A model generated the notes under the pieces. That model did not search any database. It was not told where the DNA came from and saw only the letters and a program-made list of their open reading frames with translations. From assembly GCA_026315105.1 (NCBI GenBank), contig CM048744.1, positions 372,647,159 through 372,711,158 of the forward strand: 64,000 nt of DNA, in the 5' to 3' direction. The position numbers were made by a program, and so were the translations under genes. This document shows, in pieces, positions 23,074 through 35,600 of this stretch (position 1 is the first letter of the stretch; each line of letters starts with the position of its first letter). This stretch comes from Locusta migratoria. Its lineage: Eukaryota > Arthropoda > Insecta > Orthoptera > Acrididae.

Positions 23074-23090
23074 TTACAGCTCTGATATTC

Positions 23091-24480
23091 CTTGTGCAAC
23101 AAGTTGGTGGACGACTTCTTTATTCCAGAGTATACAGTAAAGTGAGACTACACACATTAGTATTTACTTAAGATTTTCTGTCACAATCCAGTTATCCATT
23201 ATGAATTATTCAACTAGTAATAATGTTTCAATGTGGTGGAGGAGCAGGAGCTGGGATATTATGTGTAAGACTACATAGTGTGCTAATGCAAGTAACATTT
23301 CACGTACAAAAATTTTATTCTGCTTTGTGTACATGAGTGGCGGGTGGACATGGATCAGTGTGGCCAGGGATGGCATGGATAAATACCAGGACCCGTATCA
23401 ATGACAACAACAAAATAGATGAGAACATTTATTTTACTTCATTCTAATTTTCTGCCACTAGCCTCTAAGTCAGTTATGTAAAGATTTGATATATATGTTG
23501 CAATGTAACAACATGAGCAGTCCTCTAGTGAAGCCCAGGATACCATATCTCTACTTTACAGACCAATTTCAGCCATATTACTTTTGTTCCTATTCATTTT
23601 GTCCTTTCTGTTCCATTTCTGTAATTACATGGCATTTATGGCATGGCTTCATGTATAAAGACTGCAATGTATAAAACTAAATTATTTTGAAGCAATAATA
23701 TCATAAAATTGTGTATTTAATCAACTAGTGTAAAGTAGAAACTTCTAGTAGTACAATTGTAACTCATTGTTTGACAATAAGTAATTATGTCAATCACTGT
23801 CTATCAATCACAAACTGTAATCAACTCGCCTTTAAAACAAACCAAGCATATTATTACAAATCTGTTAAGTTCAATTCTATACTGTAATTTACATTGAATG
23901 TGTTATCTACTGTAATTAAAACACCTAAGAATGTGCCATATTTTATTAATTTTTGATGTCTTAAAAGTGCTTAGCAACATGATTATTAACTGTGAAGCTT
24001 TCTGTATGAAATGTCTTTTCTGTTGCTGTAATTATCCAGTCGAAAGCATCTGTATTTGCAATGTTCTAATTATTGATATACAATGTAATTATTATGGTTA
24101 TTGTGTGTGATTATTGTAAATGTATTTAAAGGACTCATCCACACGCCAAAAGTTAGTTTTGACTTGTTGATTGGCCTGGAATCTATGTCAGTGTGTATAG
24201 CAGTCATTGTTAAATGAAAGTGACAGTAACTTTACAAAATCTATTTCATTTCACACCCCTTCATAAACTGATATAATTGCTAAGATTTTAATTTTTGCTG
24301 TTAGATATGACAATCTAATTACAACTACTACAGAAAAGGAATTGTCACAGTGTGACAAAATTTTAGTAGGAAAATTATTTGTGTTGTGTATATCTCAGTG
24401 TTCTGTAAAAATGAGTAGTGGAAGTAACATTCATAAAGTTGGTATTATAATGTGTTTGGGTCGTCACCTCCATGCATCGG
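23091..24480. other. No gene seen; possible LTR/leader of the following gag
   Basis: AT-rich DNA with no recognised coding sequence. Its right part may be the LTR or 5' leader of the retroelement whose gag starts near 24490, but I found no repeated LTR partner. Confidence 0.3.
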
Positions 24481-24489
24481 TGCTGAACG

Positions 24490-24790
24490 TAAATTTCTCT
24501 ATTCATCATCATGAAGATTCCCCTCAAAAGCATTTTTTTGCCTCTACGGGGATCCCATGAACAGCAAAATCCATTAGACAATCTGTTTAGCAAATCAACG
24601 GATTTCTTGTCGGAACAAAACAAAAAGATGGATGAAAATTTCAAAAAAATGTCAGTCAAAACTTTCAAACACTACACAATAAAGTCAGTTCTATTAAAGA
24701 CGAAATTGTCAAAATAAACAAAAAATTAGAAGCTACAAACAATTGAGTAGACAATATAGATTTCAAAGTAGATTGTTTGGAGAAATCAAC
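24490..24790 (+). pseudogene. Retroelement gag, 5' part
   Basis: Coiled-coil-type coding sequence (PLDNLFSKSTDFLSEQNKKM; SIKDEIVKINKKLEATNN; VDNIDFKVDCLEKS) with a stop near 24745 and a frameshift near 24650-24670. It breaks off at 24790, where the 3' end of a minus-strand RTE element begins. The frame continues in 27237 (…LEKS + TLKIKSVNDQFN…), so the two parts are one gene split by the insertion. Confidence 0.6.
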
Positions 24791-27236
24791 TGTTGTTGTT
24801 GTAGTCTTCAGTCTGGAGACTGGTCTGATGCAGCTCTCCACAAAACCCTATCCTGAGCAAGCCTCTTCAACTCCACATAAGAATGGCAACCTGCTTACTG
24901 CTTACTGTATCTGTCTCTTGGTCTTCCTTTGCGATTTTTACCCCAAACACTTCCCTCCAATGCTAAATTCATGATTCGTTGATGTCTAAGAATGTGTCCT
25001 ACCAATCGATCCCTTCTTTTAGTCAAGGTATGCTAGAAATTCCTTTTCTCCCCAATTCTGTTCAGTACCTCCTCATTAGTTATGCGATCCACCCACTTAG
25101 TCTTCAACATTCTTCTGTAGCACTGCATTTCAAAAGCCTCTATCCTCTTCCTGTCCACACCGTTTATCATCCATGTTTCACTCCCATACAAAGTATATGA
25201 TGTTAACAAATTTCTCTTTTTCAAGAACGCTTTTCTACCCATTGTCATTCTGCATTTTATATCCTCTGTACTGCGACCATCATTTGTTATTTTAGTGCAC
25301 AAGTAACAAGACTCATCTACCTCCTTTATTGTTTCATTACCTAACCTAATTCCTTCAGCATCAGCTGATTTTCTTAGACTGCTCTCCATTACCCTTGTTT
25401 TGGCCTTGTTAATATTCAGCTTATATGCACCTTTCAGCACACTGTCCATTCCTTTCAACTGCTCTTCCAGGTCCTTTGCTGTCTCTGACAGAATTACTAT
25501 GTCATCGGCAAAACACAATGTTTTTAATTCTTCACCCTGAACTTTAATTCCTTCTCCAAATTTCTCCTTGCTTTCCTTTATAGCTTGCTCAATGTGCAAA
25601 TTGAACGGCATTGAAGAAAAGCTACAACCCTGTCTTACTCCCTTCCCAACCACTGCATCCTTTTCATGCCCTTTAACTCTGTACAACCGCTGTCTGGTTT
25701 TTGTACAAGTTGTAAATAACCTTGAGCTCCCTATATTTTACTGCTGCTTGCTTCAGAACTTGAAATAGTTTTCGTGAAAAGTTTTCTCCAAATCTATAAA
25801 AGCTAGATATGTAGGTTTGCCTCTTCTTAATCTATCTTCTACGATAAGCCATAAAGTGAGTATTGCCTCCCGTGTTCCTACATTTCTCCTGAACCCAACT
25901 GATCTTCCCCGAGGTCAGCTTCTACCAGCTTTTCCATCCTTCTGTAAATAATTTGTGTTAATATTTTACAACCATGACTTATTAAACTGATGGTTCTGTA
26001 GTTTTCACACCTGTCTGCGCCTGCTTTCTTTGGAATGAGGATTATTACATTTTCCTTAAAGTCTGAGGGTACTTTGCCTGTTTCATACATCTTACATACC
26101 AGGTGAAACAGTTGTGTCATGGCTGGTTCTCCCAGAGACTTCAGTAGCTCTGAGGGCATGTGATCTACTCCAGGGGCCTTGTTTTGACTTAGGTCTTAGA
26201 GTACTCTGTCAAATTCATCTCTCATTACAGTATCTCCTATTTCATCCTCATCTACTTCTTCTCCCCTTCCTAAGATATTGCTTCTAAGTTCATTTCCTTT
26301 GTAGAGCCTCTCTATATATTCTTTCCACCTTTCAGCTTTCTCTTCTTTGCTGAGAACTGGTTTTCCATCTGTGTCCTCGATATTCATAGAGCTGTTTTTC
26401 TTATCTCCAAATATCTTTTTTTTATTTTCCTGTAGGCTGTATCTATTTTTCCCCTATTTATGCATTCTTCTTCATCCTTGCATTTGCCTTTTAGCCACTC
26501 CTGCTTAGCCATATTGCACTTCCTGTCAATTTCATTTTTTAGTCATCTGAATTCAATTGTGCCTGTTTCTTTTACAGCACTTTTATATTTTCTCCTTTCA
26601 TCAATTAAATTTAGTATGTCCTGCGATATCCAAGGACTTTTTTTAGGTCTTGCTTTCCTACCTATTTTGTCCTCTGCTGCCTTCACTATTTCATCTCTCA
26701 ATGCTACCCATTCCTCCTCTACTGTTTTATTTTCCCCCATGTCTGTCAATTGTTGCCTAAAGCTCCCTCTGAAATTCTTAAGAACTTCAGTTCCTTCAAT
26801 TTATCCAGGTTCCATCTCCTTATTTTCCTAACTTTCTGCAGTTTTTTCAGTTTCAGCCTACAATTCATGAACAATAAGTTATGGTCAGAGTTTATATCTC
26901 ACCCTGGGTGTGACTTACAGTTTAAAACCTGGTTCCGAAATCTATGTCTTATCATTATAAAATCTATCTGGTATCTCCAGGTGTCTCCTGGTCTCTTCCA
27001 CATATACAACCTTCTTTTGTGATTCTTAAACCAAGTGTTTGTTATGACTAAATTATGTTCTGCGCAAAATTCTACCAGGCGGCTTCCTCTTTCATTCCTT
27101 TTGCCCAGACCATATTCCCCTACTATCTTCCCTTCCCTTCCTTGTCCTACTACCAAATTCCAGTCTCCCATAACAATTAAGTTTTCCTCTCTCTTAATTG
27201 TCTGAATAATTTCCTTTAGTTCCTCATATATTTCAA
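24791..27236 (-). pseudogene. RTE-clade LINE (family B), longest copy in window
   Basis: Minus strand, 5'-truncated in the endonuclease. Endonuclease: NLVVGQGREGKIVGEYGLG...RRLYMWKRPGDTWRYQIDFIM. Linker: EEWVALRDEIVKAAEDKIG. Reverse transcriptase: MPSELLKSLGEPAMTQLF, FKENVIILIPKKAGADRCEN, then LCFADDIVILSETAKDLEEQ with the FADD catalytic motif, and YGSETWMINGVDRKRIEAFE, YRRMLKTKWVDRITNEEVL. The 3' end on the minus strand is GACTGAAGACTACAACAACA. Frameshifts near 25690 and 25880 make it inactive. Other pieces of this family lie at 32020, 44370 and 61985. Confidence 0.88.
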
Positions 27237-28050
27237 TTACCTTAAAATAAAATCAGTTAATGACCAATTTAATATTGTTGAAGATCAAATAAAGAACACT
27301 GAAGATGTAGTCATAAGTGAATTGGTTAAGGGAAAATTTGAAATCAAAACTATGCAGGAATACTTTGTAGCTGAAATCAATCATATTGAAGAACACTTTA
27401 AATTAAATGTGGAATTGGTTTCAGATCAATTTTCTTGTGTTGATAAAAAGATTGAAAATGTTGAACAAAATTTCCACAAAGTCAACAATGAAATTGTAAA
27501 TTTGAAAAACAATATTTTCACCAACACATTTAGTACTGGAAATTTGTTGTCAACTAATTGTAACAGTGTTAATTCAAAATTTATTCCAGGAGATTTGAAG
27601 TTACACCCTGTTGATTTCCTTTGCCAGTGCAAGGACAGTTTTGCACCGGATGTGCCAAAGTCACTCAAAATTAAAATAGCTAAATGTTATCTCGATGGCG
27701 AGGTTCTGTCATGGGCAAATCAGAACGTAAATAATATGTCATTCAGTGAAATTGAAAAAATTATTTTTGAATTGATTCTGGTCCAAAAGTAAACAAGATA
27801 GAATGAAATCAGAGTTTTTAAATGGTAGCAAATTTCATGCAGGTGACTTGAGTATGCACGAATTTTGTGAGAAACAACTTAGAACACTTATACATTTGGA
27901 CAAACAACTCTACAAGCTCATCCAAAATCACACACTCTTGAGTGGTACAGAAAATTACTACAGGGACCAATTTGTCACTCAGATCTGGCTGACGATCAGT
28001 GTGAAAGTGAAATCGAGAAGAGCGATTTTGCCAAAGATCCCATTTTAATG
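27237..28050 (+). pseudogene. Retroelement gag, 3' part
   Basis: It continues the gag cut at 24790 with coiled coil (EDQIKNTEDVVISELVKGKF; CVDKKIENVEQNFHKVNNEI). The gag globular region follows: LKLHPVDFLCQCKDSFAPDV, CYLDGEVLSWANQNVNNMSF, then after a frameshift near 27785 FWSKSKQDRMKSEFLNGSKF and SMHEFCEKQLRTLIHLDKQL. The HPxxFL...W(S)KxKQ layout is that of insect LTR-retrotransposon gag. It ends near 28050 without pol. Confidence 0.65.
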
Positions 28051-28165
28051 GCAATTTGAAATTAGATACACATCTTCAAATATAAAGTAAAATTTGAAGT
28101 TGCTTGGGAAATTTCCACACATTATATTAACTTCAAAAATACAAAAAGTTTTATTACTATTTAAA

Positions 28166-28458
28166 TGTCGGGCCCGGTGGTCATGGGGTAAAGCACTTGA
28201 CTGGAAACCGAAGGGTCATGGGTTTGAAACCCGGTCGAACCCCGGATATTTTCATTCTGCACTTTAAACCATCCTACACCTCTCAACGATGTGAGGAGTC
28301 ACCAGAAATGACACAGGGGTTAAGCTGTAGGTCCCCTTTCACCAGTTGGATAACTGGGGTAGGCCAGGGACAAGCAAGTCACCGAAGTGGCGTCCAATTG
28401 AAAGACCTGCACCAGGCCAAAGAGCCACATGAAATTATTATTATTATTATTATTATTA
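28166..28458 (+). repeat. tRNA-derived SINE ending in (ATT)n
   Basis: The head GGCCCGGTGGTCATGGGGTAAAGCACTTGACTGG corresponds to a tRNA 5' half with an A-box-like segment. The B box is GGTTTGAAACC (28221-28231). The body includes GGGACAAGCAAGTCACCG and CTGCACCAGGCCAAAGAG, and the tail is (ATT)8 or so at 28434-28458. I recall the body as a frequent locust SINE. The target duplication is not clear. Confidence 0.8.
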
Positions 28459-29090
28459 CTCAAATTACTGTAAATGTAACATTTCATTTTGTATATAAAA
28501 TTAAAAAGACTATTATGATTATTGTAGTTCTTCATTTTTCCAATATGTAATGGATTTCAAAATTTAATATTTTCCACTTTATGTTGATATTCCTATAATT
28601 TCCCAGATAATACACCTGTAAAAGATTCTTGTCAGCAGTAAGCGAATCTCTGTGAATCAAAAACGGACATCTGAAAGCATGTTCACATCAAAATCGAACA
28701 CCTACATGATTTGGTTTCAGAGACGGACATCTGTATTTTCAAACACAATTTGAAGGTGCTTGAGAAATCAAATTGATATTAGCCACTTACAGGTATAAAT
28801 CCTCGAGTATTAAAGTTGATAATGCTCAAATCAGATTGACAATATATTTGTTCTATGTTTCGCAATAAAAAATGATGTTTATCTCAGTTTTTGGCAAACA
28901 ACAGATGTTCATCTTTGATAATAGGCTACTCAAATCACTGCACGTATTATACTGACTGAGTGAAGCAATTAGTTGTAATTGATGAAAATGAGTAATGAAC
29001 GATATAAACATTATCAGTTATGATACTAATTAAATTATATCAGAGTAGACAAAAACTGCAAAATTCAGAGTTTGTTATGTATTTATTGTG
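28459..29090. other. No gene; contains repeat shared with 19.97-20.08 kb
   Basis: AT-rich. About 110 bases at 28975-29085 (GAAAATGAGTAAT...AAATTCAGAGTTTGTTATGTAT) are a direct, about 85% similar copy of 19978-20080, and the preceding GAGTGAAGCAATTAGTTGT matches 12793-12811. A dispersed family is present, type unknown. Confidence 0.5.
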
Positions 29091-31582
29091 TGGTGTCCAC
29101 ATATTGATATTACACACGGGAGCCAAAAGTAAACTCTTTGGTCGAGGTATGCAATCGCTTCCTCAGCAGCAAGACAGTCAGTGTTGCTTGAGAAGTTAAA
29201 AGTGTCTCACCTCTATTGTTATAGGATGTAAATAAAGTGACTTTCTGCCAATATTTCCGGTGTTATACAATAGTAGTGTTGGTAGAAATGCATGGTGACA
29301 AAGCGCGCAACTTCAGGCCACCAGTGGCATCACTCTCGGCACAGGGGATTAAACGGCGCCCCCCCTCCCCCCCCCTGTGCAACTTCTCACAGGCGCCGCA
29401 TGACTGCTCCGCCTTCGTTCTGTTCGGACACTACTTCCGGCGGACTCTACATTACTGACATGTCTCCACAAACCCGTTTCCTGGTGGAAATTGGCACTGA
29501 GGCCAGCATTATTCCTCGCAACCTCGCGCCGTTTAATATCGAACCCGGCCCAGGTCAGTTAGGAGCTGTTGTGAACTAGCCATATGACTTTACGACATTA
29601 CTGAACTCCAACTACAGTTCATACAGGATGCTATATTTCCTTGAACTTTCTATGTCGCAGAGATTGTCACACCTGTGCTAGGAATTGACTTCCTGAAGTA
29701 TTACCAATTTTCGTTGGACCTTCAGACGGCGTCCATTCATCATACCCCTTCTCAACAATGTTTATGCGGACAATTTGCACCTGCAAAGTCCCAGTATAGT
29801 GTACAAGATGACGTTTTAGCAACTGTTTCCGAGTGCGCTCACCTCTCAGTGAAACTGGCTAATGTTATTATGGACATCGCTCGCGTAGACACCGAGTGCG
29901 ACATTTTACGACGCGACAATGATGTCATGTGCCACCAACTCAACGTTATCTCCAGCGCTGTGGAGAGCTATCGCGTGAACACTTCCACACCTGCGGCAGC
30001 CTCAGAGTGTATCGCCACACCGCCCGCCTCTGCCACCGACGCTCCTGAGGCCACACAGATTAGTGATTCGCATCCTGCAGTGCAACCACTAGTATCGAGT
30101 GTGACAAACAGTACCCTCCACAGACTTAATACGACCACCACAAGGCAAGACGCTTATCGGCACATATACTGCAGGCCACGAAACTTATAGTGCAGGAGCT
30201 TCTAGACAGTGGAATATTGCGTCCTAACAGCAACTGGTCATCCCCCATTCATTTGGCAAAAAAGAAAGACGGAACCTACCGACTATGTGGTGATTACCGC
30301 AAGCTTAACGCCAGAACAATAATTGACAATTACCCGATACCCCACATTCAAGATTTTGCACAGCAGCTTCCCGGCGCTAACATTTTCTCAGTAGTCGACT
30401 CCCACAAGGCATACCATCAGATTCCGATGGCACCGGACGACATACAAAAATTGGCTATCATTACTCCTTTTGGACTTTTTGAATACTGTTTCATGCCTTT
30501 GAGCCTAAAGAACGAAGCGCAGATGTTGCAGCGATTCATTGATTCCCTCCTCTTCTAGTTCCCTTTTTGTTATGCTTACCTCGATGATATTTTAATTTTT
30601 TTTTGTCCTCCCAGCAAGAGCTTAAGGAACATTGGCATGCATACTTAAGGCATTGCAAGAGAATGGCATCCATATTAACAATGACAAGTCCCAACTGTGC
30701 AAAGAAACTGTCATTTTCCTTGGACACGAGGTTTCAGAGGAAGGCACGCGCCCCACCTCAGATCGCGTTTCACTCATATTACAACTTCCACTTCCAGAGA
30801 CATAAAGAGCTGCGCCATTACCTGGGAATGATTAGTTTTTTCAGGCGCCTCATTCCGCATGCGGCTCCACTACAACCACCATTAATTGATGCACTAGCAG
30901 GCAGCAACACGTCAGGCGAGTGCAAGGTCCCTTGGACAGACGATATGACTACCGCATTCGAACAATTAAAGACAGCACTTGCTCGCACAGTCACTTTGGC
31001 ACATCCTATTCCGGATGCTAAAATTTCAATTACCACGGACACTAGCGGCGCTGTGCTACAACAACACGTTGGCGACCATACTCAGCCGTTACGTTTCTTC
31101 TAAAAAAAATTAACGCTCTCCAATGTAAATGGTCCGCGTTTGACAGGGAACTCTATGCTATTTACGCTGCCATCAAATATTTTAGAGAGGACATTGAGGG
31201 CCACTGTCTATACCGATCATTATTAGAGCTCCACAAATAACAACACCATTATGGCATTAAAGGGTGCCCTTTTGTTGTATTCTAACATACTGACCACAAA
31301 AACATTTTATACCGATTAAAAATAGTTTCTTTACATCTGCAAAAATAAATATTATTTACTAATATGTTTTAGACACACAATGTTTTGTGTGTGTAATTAC
31401 TCATGTTAACAAAAATCAGTGTCTGATAATGGTTTTGGACCGAAACCAATTACCCAAATAAAGACTAATTTGAACCACAATTTAAGGTGTTCAATTATGT
31501 CTTTTCTAACAAGTTCAGTTATCCTTGAATAATAAAAAATATTTTTTAAACCATATTTGTGTAAATTGTTTAGGAAATCATC
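29091..31582 (+). pseudogene. Gypsy-type retrotransposon pol, broken
   Basis: A protease-like stretch reads TRFLVEIGTEASIIP near 29475, where the usual DTGA is altered. A low-complexity linker follows (29675-30190). The reverse transcriptase has LLDSGILRPNSNWSSPIHLA, KKKDGTYRLCGDYRKLNART, NIFSVVDSHKAYHQIPM and, after a stop at 30556, YAYLDDILIF (30571-30600). The RNase H region reads KISITTDTSGAVLQQHVG and AFDRELYAIYAAIKYFRED. Loss of frame at several points and a truncated end make it inactive. Sequence starting TGTGGTGTCCAC at 29089 may be the end of its LTR, but there is no second copy in view. Confidence 0.8.
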
Positions 31583-32009
31583 AGCTATTTACGCTGCCAT
31601 CAAATATTTTAGAGAGGACATTGAGGGCCACTGTCTATACCGATCATTATTAGAGCTCCACAAATAACAGCACCATTATGGCATTAAAGGGTGCCCTTTT
31701 GTTGTATTCTAACATACTGACCACAAAAACATTTTATACCGATTAAAAATAGTTTCTTTACATCTGCAAAAATAAATATTATTTACTAATATGTTTTAGA
31801 CACACAATGTTTTGTGTGTGTAATTACTCATGTTAACAAAAATCAGTGTCTGATAATGGTTTTGGACCGAAACCAATTACCCAAATAAAGACTAATTTGA
31901 ACCACAATTTAAGGTGTTCAATTATGTCTTTTCTAACAAGTTCAGTTATCCTTGAATAATAAAAAATATTTTTTAAACCATATTTGTGTAAATTGTTTAG
32001 GAAATCATC
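31157..32009. repeat. 427-bp near-perfect tandem duplication
   Basis: The block 31157-31582 (start GCTATTTACGCTGCC, end GGAAATCATC) is repeated at 31584-32009. By eye I see one substitution (ATAACAACACC against ATAACAGCACC) and one added base at the junction. The unit begins inside gypsy RNase H and runs into AT-rich 3' sequence. Such identity implies a very recent event, or a local assembly artefact. Confidence 0.93.
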
Positions 32010-32019
32010 CCTATTATTT

Positions 32020-32320
32020 AAGGATTAAGGCACGTTTAGAAAGACTCTTATAATTGATGTTTGGTTTTTATACAAGTTGTATATAATTTTTCCATGCCTA
32101 CATTTTACCCCTGCTATCTTCAGAATTTGATAGTGTATTCCAGTCAACATAAAAAAATCTTTCTCCAAATCTACAAATGCTAAAAACATATGTTGGCCTT
32201 TCCTTAACCTATCTTCTAAGATAACTGGATATTGCCTCAAATGTTACAACATTTCTGTTACATCGAAACTGATCTTCCAAGAGGTCAGATTCTACTGGTT
32301 TTTCCATTCACATGTAAATA
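32020..32320 (-). pseudogene. RTE family B fragment
   Basis: Minus-strand reverse-transcriptase piece: AFVDLEKDFFMLTGIHYQIL (RT motif A, D replaced in part), KIAGVKCRHGKIIYNLYKNQ. The matching DNA occurs in inverted orientation in the copies at 24791 and 44370. It lies immediately upstream of the HFM1 exon, in what must be an HFM1 intron. Confidence 0.75.
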
Positions 32321-32639
32321 ATTCATTCTATTGTATTTTTTATGTGGTGAGTCTATGATTTATGAAAGCTGTTGAATAGTGTGAACAAAACATGGAAATG
32401 CAGCTCTGTCTATCATGCTGATAGATCCATCCAGCAATGCTACACTAACACAAACGTTGACCGTCAATGAAAATTTCAAGTTACTAATTATTATTTATCC
32501 ATGAAGGATCTCAGGAACTATGTTAGAGATCGTTGGTGAATAATGAAATCACTCGCAAATTGTGGTTGTGTTATTGTAGCTTGTTGTGCCATTCCCCACC
32601 ACTAATAATTATGTTAATGTTATCTAAAAATATATATTT

Positions 32640-32649
32640 TAAATTTTAG
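32640..32649 (+). promoter_or_regulatory. HFM1: Splice acceptor of HFM1 terminal exon
   Basis: TAAATTTTAG immediately before the exon, preceded by an AT/T-rich tract. The downstream frame starts V-H-V-L-S-E at 32650, which is the VH of the helicase DEVH box, so the phase-0 acceptor at 32649/32650 is well supported by protein alignment logic. Confidence 0.75.
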
Positions 32650-35600
32650 GTCCATGTGCTGAGTGAAGAAAGAAGAGGTCCCATCATAGAAGCAGTGATC
32701 AGCCGTATGAAAACAATAGAAGAAACATTTAATTATAAGAAGCATGAAATCAGTTACAAACGACACTCAGTTCCTGTTCGTTTCATAGCAGTATCAGCTA
32801 CACTCCCTAATATTGAAGACATTGCTATGTGGCTTGGGCAGTTTGAAACACCTGCAAAATATTTCAAAATAGGTGAAGAACATCGCCCAGTGAAATTACA
32901 TAAAATTGTGCTAGGCTATAACTGTCCTCGTAATATGTCCCAGTTTCGATTTGATATGTCACTAAGCTACAAGTTAAAGCCACTTCTACTCCAGTACTCA
33001 GATGGTAAGCCTACACTCATTTTTTGTAGCACAAGGAAAGGAGTCATTCAGACAACAGACACACTTTGTCAGCAGTTAACATTTCATTTAAATGCTAATC
33101 AAAGAGGGCATATACTGGATGCAGTTTCAAATATAAGAGAAAATAAATTAAAAGACTGTGTCAACTGTGGAGTTGGCTTCCATCATGCTGGCATGGATAT
33201 TAATGATCGTTATGTCATAGAAACACTATTTAGAAGTGGATACCTTCCTGTACTAGTGGCTACATCAACATTAGCACTTGGTGTAAATTTACCCGCCCAT
33301 CTAGTGATTGTCAAGTCAACACAGCATTATATGGGAGGAATGTATACAAATTATTCAGACAGCCAAGTATTGCAAATGATTGGCCGTGCTGGAAGACCAC
33401 AGTATGATACAGAAGCAACAGCAATAATAATGACAAAAGAAAATGAAAAAGAGCAGTACGAAAAACTTATTGAAGGCAAGGATCTAATAGAAAGCAACCT
33501 ACATCGACATTTAAAAGAACATATTAATTCAGAAGTTGTTCTTCGTACAATTACAGAGACAGCTGTCGCTATGAATTGGATGCGTTCCACTTTCCTTTAT
33601 GTGCGAGCAATAAAAAATCCAAAGTATTATGGAATTCCTACACACTTTACAAAAAAAGGCATAGAAAACAAACTGCAAGAAATGTGTTTACGAGAACTTA
33701 ATGCACTTGCGACAAATCACCTGGTGAAAATGGACGTTTTTGATGTACAACCAACTGAAACAGGACGTTTAATGGCCCGTTATTACATGGCGTTTGAAAC
33801 AATGAAGATCTTTGGGACAATGACAGGAGATGAGAGCTTATCACAGATGCTTCACCATGTGACAAGCTGTTATGAATTTTCTGCATTTCAGTTGCGCACA
33901 AGTGAAAAAAAATGCTTGAATTCCCTTAATAAGGTGGGCTTACGCTATCCTCTACAAGGCCGTATAAAAACAACAGAAATGAAAGTAAATTGTCTTATAC
34001 AGGCAGCTTTTGGGTGTCTCTCAATAGAAGACCCATCTCTGCACCAAGAAATGATTAATGTTATACGAATTGGTCAACGTGTAACTAAATGCCTGGCACA
34101 ATACATGCTGTTAAAATCTTGCTACAGAGGTATTTTGAATTCCATAGTTTTAGCAAAATGTTTCCACTGTCGCTTATGGGAGAACTCCCCTTATGTCTCC
34201 AGGCAGTTGGAACGAATTGGTCCTGTTTTATCAGAATTACTGGTGGTGACTGGAAAAAAATCTTTCAAAGACCTTGCTGACTCCAATCCAAGAGATTTGG
34301 AAAGGATATTAAATCGGCCACCACCAATGGGAAACAGACTTCAAGAATCTGCACTGCATTTACCTGAATATCACATAAAAATGAAATCAACTGTCTGCAA
34401 CAACACTTACCATATTGAAATACAGCTTTCCATTAATAACAATGAGGCAATAAGTATTGCAAATACAGCAGGTTCAAATCATGGTCCTTGCTTGATAATA
34501 GGCGATTCAAACAACAAACTGCACGTTTTTAGAAAACTGAAGGATGTGTGTATCATTAACAAAGAACAAATATGGACTTTAAAAATAGAAGAAAAAGTTA
34601 AAGATGTGTTTGTAAATGTTATTAGTGAATACTGGGTAGGTTTAGATGTACGTAAAACCATACAGCTATCAAATATTTCAGAAAAACAATCAGTTGAAAC
34701 ACATTTCAGAGTGAATAATGAAGTAAATAGTACTTATAAAGGCACTAAAAATATTCCTGAAACAGTACAAGAAGTAGGAAACAGTAAGAAAAGAGGTTGT
34801 ACTTTTTTAGATTTCAAAGCAGTTACAGATAATTTTTTGCAGACAACAGGCAGTAAAAGATTTCGGCTCCAAAATGACAAGCCCAACTGTTCTCTAGAAT
34901 TGTTTCTGCACACTCCTCTGAAAGAGAAACAACTATTTCCAGCTAACTCTCAGAATGAGATTTATGAAAATGATAGACAATGTTATAGAACAATTACACA
35001 AAGTCAAACAATTTCTGATCTAGCATTTTCACAAATGCAGAGGTTGTTTACAGAACCTTCACAGGCTTACGGCAAGAAGGCACGCATGGTCAAAGAAAAA
35101 CTTTTAAAAAATAATACACATTTACAGGCTCCTTGTCAATGGCAGCATTGTTTCAGAGAGAACTGCTCTTCTTATGCACAGCAAGGACATTCATTAATAA
35201 AAAACAATAAGAAAAATCATGTCAATCATTTTATAAGCATTAATACGTCTGAGGAACCTACAGCAAGTCAAGCAACCTGCAAGGAGGACTCCACTAGTAT
35301 TTCTGGTGTAACTAGCAACATTAAAACTCAAAATGATTCCCATAGTAGGAATGATTCAACTGATGATTCATCAAATAAAATAGCACAAAACACATTTGAA
35401 TTAACAGAAAGGAAACAGTTACATTGCATTACTCTTCAACAGCAAATTAATACCCATGAAAGGTCACTGCAGGAGAAAGTAACTACAGCAGAATCAAAAG
35501 ATGATGCAAGAAAAAGATTCACTCTAAATGAAGCCTACAAAATTCAAAATAAAAAGAATAGTTCTAGCATCAACTACTCTTCAATTAACAGATCCCTTCA

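Noticed and set aside
28434..28458. ATT repeat considered as a CRISPR-like or regulatory array
   Set aside because: It is the simple tail of the adjacent SINE; no spacers.
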